From NCBI GenBank assembly GCA_964196045.1, contig CAXMRH010000046.1, forward strand, positions 1-7,057: a stretch of DNA of 7,057 nucleotides, given 5' to 3'. The translations under genes were made by a program, and so were the position numbers. Below, in pieces: positions 5,197 through 7,057 of this stretch (the stretch's first letter is position 1; every line of letters begins with the position of its first letter). The notes under the pieces were generated by a model, which was not told the DNA's origin, searched no databases, and saw nothing but the letters and a program-made list of their open reading frames with translations. The stretch is from SHLQ01 sp964196045. GTDB taxonomy: Bacteria; Actinomycetota; Acidimicrobiia; Acidimicrobiales; SHLQ01.

Positions 5197-6387
5197 GTGG
5201 ATCGATTGTCCGACTCGTTCGACGTGGTGTGTATCGGCGGCGCGATCATTGGGAGCGCGGCCGCGTACTTCTTGAGCGAGAGCTCAGGTTTCGATGGAAG
5301 TGTGCTCGTCGTCGAACCCGACTGGACCTATGACAAGACATCCACGACCCGTGCGGGCAACAGCATCCGTGAACAGTTCTCGAATCCGGTCAACATCGAG
5401 GTCAGTCAGTTCGCGATGGAATTCATTGAAAATTTCGAGGAGAACACCCAGGTCGAGGGCGATGCCCCTGAGCTGAACTTTCGTGGCACGGGGTACCTCT
5501 TCCTGGCAGCAGAATCTGGCATGGATGTCCTGCGGCAGAAACATGAGATCCAGCAGCACCACGGCGTGCAGGCTCGGCTGCTAGACGTCGCGGAGTTGGC
5601 GACCAGGTTCCCGTACATGTCGGTCGATGGTCTGGTCGGTGGCAGCCTTGGTGGGATGAACGAAGGTTCGTTCGACGGCTGGGCGCTGCTCCAAGGGTTC
5701 CGCAAGCGCGCGATTCACAACGGGGTGACGTATGTGAAGGACCGGGTTGTGAGCATCGACAAAACCGAGGCGAGAGTCACGGCGGTCGAGCTCGAATCCG
5801 GACGCCGCGTTACGTGTGCGCATGTGATCAACAGCGCCGGACCGCGTGGCGACGCCGTTGCGCGGATGGTCGGACTCGAGCTTCCGGTAGAGCCACGGGT
5901 CCGCTCGACGTTCGTGTTCGCCTGCCACGAACCGATCGACCAGGTCGTTCCACTGACGATCACGCCGCAGGGTGTACATTTTCGGCGCGAACAGACACAT
6001 TTCGTCGCGGGAACGACCCCCATCTCGGATCCTCGGGCGGACTATGACGACCTGCGCGTTCGACGCGACGAGTTCGAGGAGCTGATCTGGCCCGTGCTCG
6101 CAGAACGAGTCCCACAGTTCGATCGAATTTCACTGGTCACCTCCTGGGCGGGTCACTATTCGGTGAATGTTCTCGATCACAACATGGTGATTGGCCCGAC
6201 TGATTCCGTCGAGAACTTCTACTTCGCGAATGGGTTCTCGGGACATGGTATGCAGCAGTCACCCGCTGTTGGCCTCGGCCTGAGCGAGCTGATTGCGTAT
6301 GGCGAGTATCGAACGATCGATATGTCCTCGCTCGGGTACGACCGAATCTTGCGTAACGAGCCGATGCTCGAGTTGGCGGTGATCTGA
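5197..6387 (+). CDS. FAD-dependent oxidoreductase, DAO superfamily (FOXRED1/DadA-like)
   Basis: A 396-residue flavoenzyme of normal length for the D-amino-acid oxidase superfamily. The FAD-binding strand-loop is VVCIGGAIIGSAAAYFL (residues 10-26), where alanine stands at the central glycine, as in several FOXRED1-like proteins. VVEPD (about residue 48) ends with the acidic residue expected to bind the FAD ribose. TTRAGNSIREQFSNPVNI is characteristic of this subgroup. Near the C-terminus, FANGFSGHGMQQSPAVG and the following LSELI helix form the second FAD contact. The reaction is probably oxidation of an amine, amino acid or hydroxy acid; the substrate and the electron acceptor (oxygen or quinone) are not evident. 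GTG 5197 directly follows the TAG of the CoxG-like gene, so translation is coupled. No in-frame ATG near the beginning offers a better start. The stop overlaps the next gene's ATG by one base. Confidence 0.88.
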   Translation: MDRLSDSFDVVCIGGAIIGSAAAYFLSESSGFDGSVLVVEPDWTYDKTSTTRAGNSIREQFSNPVNIEVSQFAMEFIENFEENTQVEGDAPELNFRGTGYLFLAAESGMDVLRQKHEIQQHHGVQARLLDVAELATRFPYMSVDGLVGGSLGGMNEGSFDGWALLQGFRKRAIHNGVTYVKDRVVSIDKTEARVTAVELESGRRVTCAHVINSAGPRGDAVARMVGLELPVEPRVRSTFVFACHEPIDQVVPLTITPQGVHFRREQTHFVAGTTPISDPRADYDDLRVRRDEFEELIWPVLAERVPQFDRISLVTSWAGHYSVNVLDHNMVIGPTDSVENFYFANGFSGHGMQQSPAVGLGLSELIAYGEYRTIDMSSLGYDRILRNEPMLELAVI

Positions 6388-7057
6388 TGCGAACCGGTGG
6401 CGAACTTCTGGTGGCGTGCCTCGAAGCACAGGGGGTCACGACGTCATTCGGGGTGCCTGGGGAGAGTTATCTGGCTGTCCTCGACGCGCTGCACGACTCC
6501 TCGATCGACTACGTGACGTGTCGCCAGGAAGGTGGCGTCGGCTACGCAGCATCGGCGTGGGGGAAACTCACCAACCAGCCGGGCATCGGCTTCGTTACCC
6601 GCGGCCCGGGTGCCACCAATGCCTCAGTGGGCCTTCACACGGCAATGCAGGACTCCGCTCCACTCGTTCTGTTCGTAGGACAGGCCGAGACCCGACACCT
6701 CGGACGTGAGGCCTTTCAAGAGATCGACTACCGAGCCTTCTTTGGCCCGTTGGTGAAATGGGCCACCCAGATCGACCACGTAGATCGCATCCCAGAAATC
6801 GTGAGCCGAGCATTCTCCACTGCCCGGTCCGGCCGCCCCGGCCCCGTGGTCGTTGCCCTTCCCGAGGACGTACTCGCAGGCACTACTAACGTCGAACCAG
6901 GTCGTGCGGTACGAATCTCTCGCCCGGCGCCAACCACGTCCACGATGACTGCGGTGATCTCCCATCTCGAGCAGGCCACGCGGCCACTGCTTCTCGTGGG
7001 TGGAGGCGGATGGGACCGGAGCAGGCTTGGGGACCTTCGGACCTTCGCCGAGGCAAA
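6387..7057 (+). CDS. Thiamine diphosphate-dependent enzyme (acetolactate synthase-like), 3' part missing
   Basis: The first 223 codons of a ThDP enzyme are present; such proteins usually have about 530-600 residues, so more than half is outside. The N-terminal pyrimidine-binding domain shows GVPGES (22-27), the ThDP-activating glutamate Glu48 in CRQEGG, the RGPGATN motif (about 72-78) and AFQEID followed by FGPLVKWA. A proline-rich link near residues 180-186 leads into the central domain (RPLLLVGGG, about residue 205). The family includes acetolactate synthase, benzaldehyde lyase, oxalyl-CoA decarboxylase and related 2-oxoacid decarboxylases; the residues that distinguish them are not in view. 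The ATG overlaps the TGA of the flavoenzyme gene (TGATG), which indicates coupled translation. It may act on a product of the flavoenzyme, but that is inference. Confidence 0.9.
   Translation, partial: MRTGGELLVACLEAQGVTTSFGVPGESYLAVLDALHDSSIDYVTCRQEGGVGYAASAWGKLTNQPGIGFVTRGPGATNASVGLHTAMQDSAPLVLFVGQAETRHLGREAFQEIDYRAFFGPLVKWATQIDHVDRIPEIVSRAFSTARSGRPGPVVVALPEDVLAGTTNVEPGRAVRISRPAPTTSTMTAVISHLEQATRPLLLVGGGGWDRSRLGDLRTFAEA

Noticed and set aside
1..7057. CRISPR arrays, tRNA or rRNA genes, insertion sequences
   Set aside because: No spaced direct repeats, tRNA-like folds, transposase motifs or terminal inverted repeats were seen; genes fill nearly all of the window.

Overview
The window is a dense, high-GC (about 60% by eye) bacterial segment with short gaps, GTG/ATG starts and overlapping stop/start codons. 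The protein families (F420-hydrogenase beta-like Fe-S protein, NfsA-type nitroreductase, CoxG-type SRPBCC protein, HSL-type hydrolase, FOXRED1-like flavoenzyme) suit an actinobacterium or a similar high-GC environmental lineage. That is an inference; no rRNA or other taxonomic marker is present.

Layout. Positions 1-1355 on the minus strand hold a two-gene unit: a divergent, shortened protein resembling Glu/Leu/Phe/Val dehydrogenases (468-1355), followed 12 bases later by the 5' part of an FrhB-family iron-sulfur protein (1-455, running off the window). A gap of about 66 bases separates this from a plus-strand set that runs to the window end. It begins with an NfsA-like FMN nitroreductase (1422-2156). 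After an 80-base gap come six tightly packed genes: an AhpD/carboxymuconolactone-decarboxylase-type peroxidase-related protein (2237-2821), an SDR oxidoreductase (2811-3566), an HSL-family alpha/beta hydrolase (3582-4493), a CoxG-like SRPBCC protein with a C-terminal membrane anchor (4504-5196), a FAD-dependent DAO-family oxidoreductase (5197-6387) and a thiamine-diphosphate enzyme (6387 to end). Junctions range from an 11-base overlap to a 15-base gap, so this looks like one operon.

Main discovery. The peroxidase-related gene carries an in-frame TGA at 2513-2515. The reading frame and the family similarity continue without a shift on both sides, and the TGA sits exactly where the second cysteine of the CxxC redox motif belongs (C90-H-Y-U93). 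The other AhpD catalytic positions (Glu78, Cys90, His97) have the correct spacing. A GC-rich hairpin with a G-leading five-base loop lies at 2529-2543, with its loop 18 bases past the TGA, as expected for a bacterial SECIS. The best reading is one 194-residue selenoprotein with selenocysteine at the peroxidatic position. Standard gene callers would split or truncate it.

How the genes may work together (inference). Hydrolase, SDR, ThDP lyase/decarboxylase-type enzyme and FAD oxidoreductase look like a small-molecule catabolic pathway. The nitroreductase and selenoperoxidase would add redox or detoxification functions, and the anchored CoxG-like protein could link the FAD enzyme to membrane quinones. 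The substrate cannot be read from the sequence.
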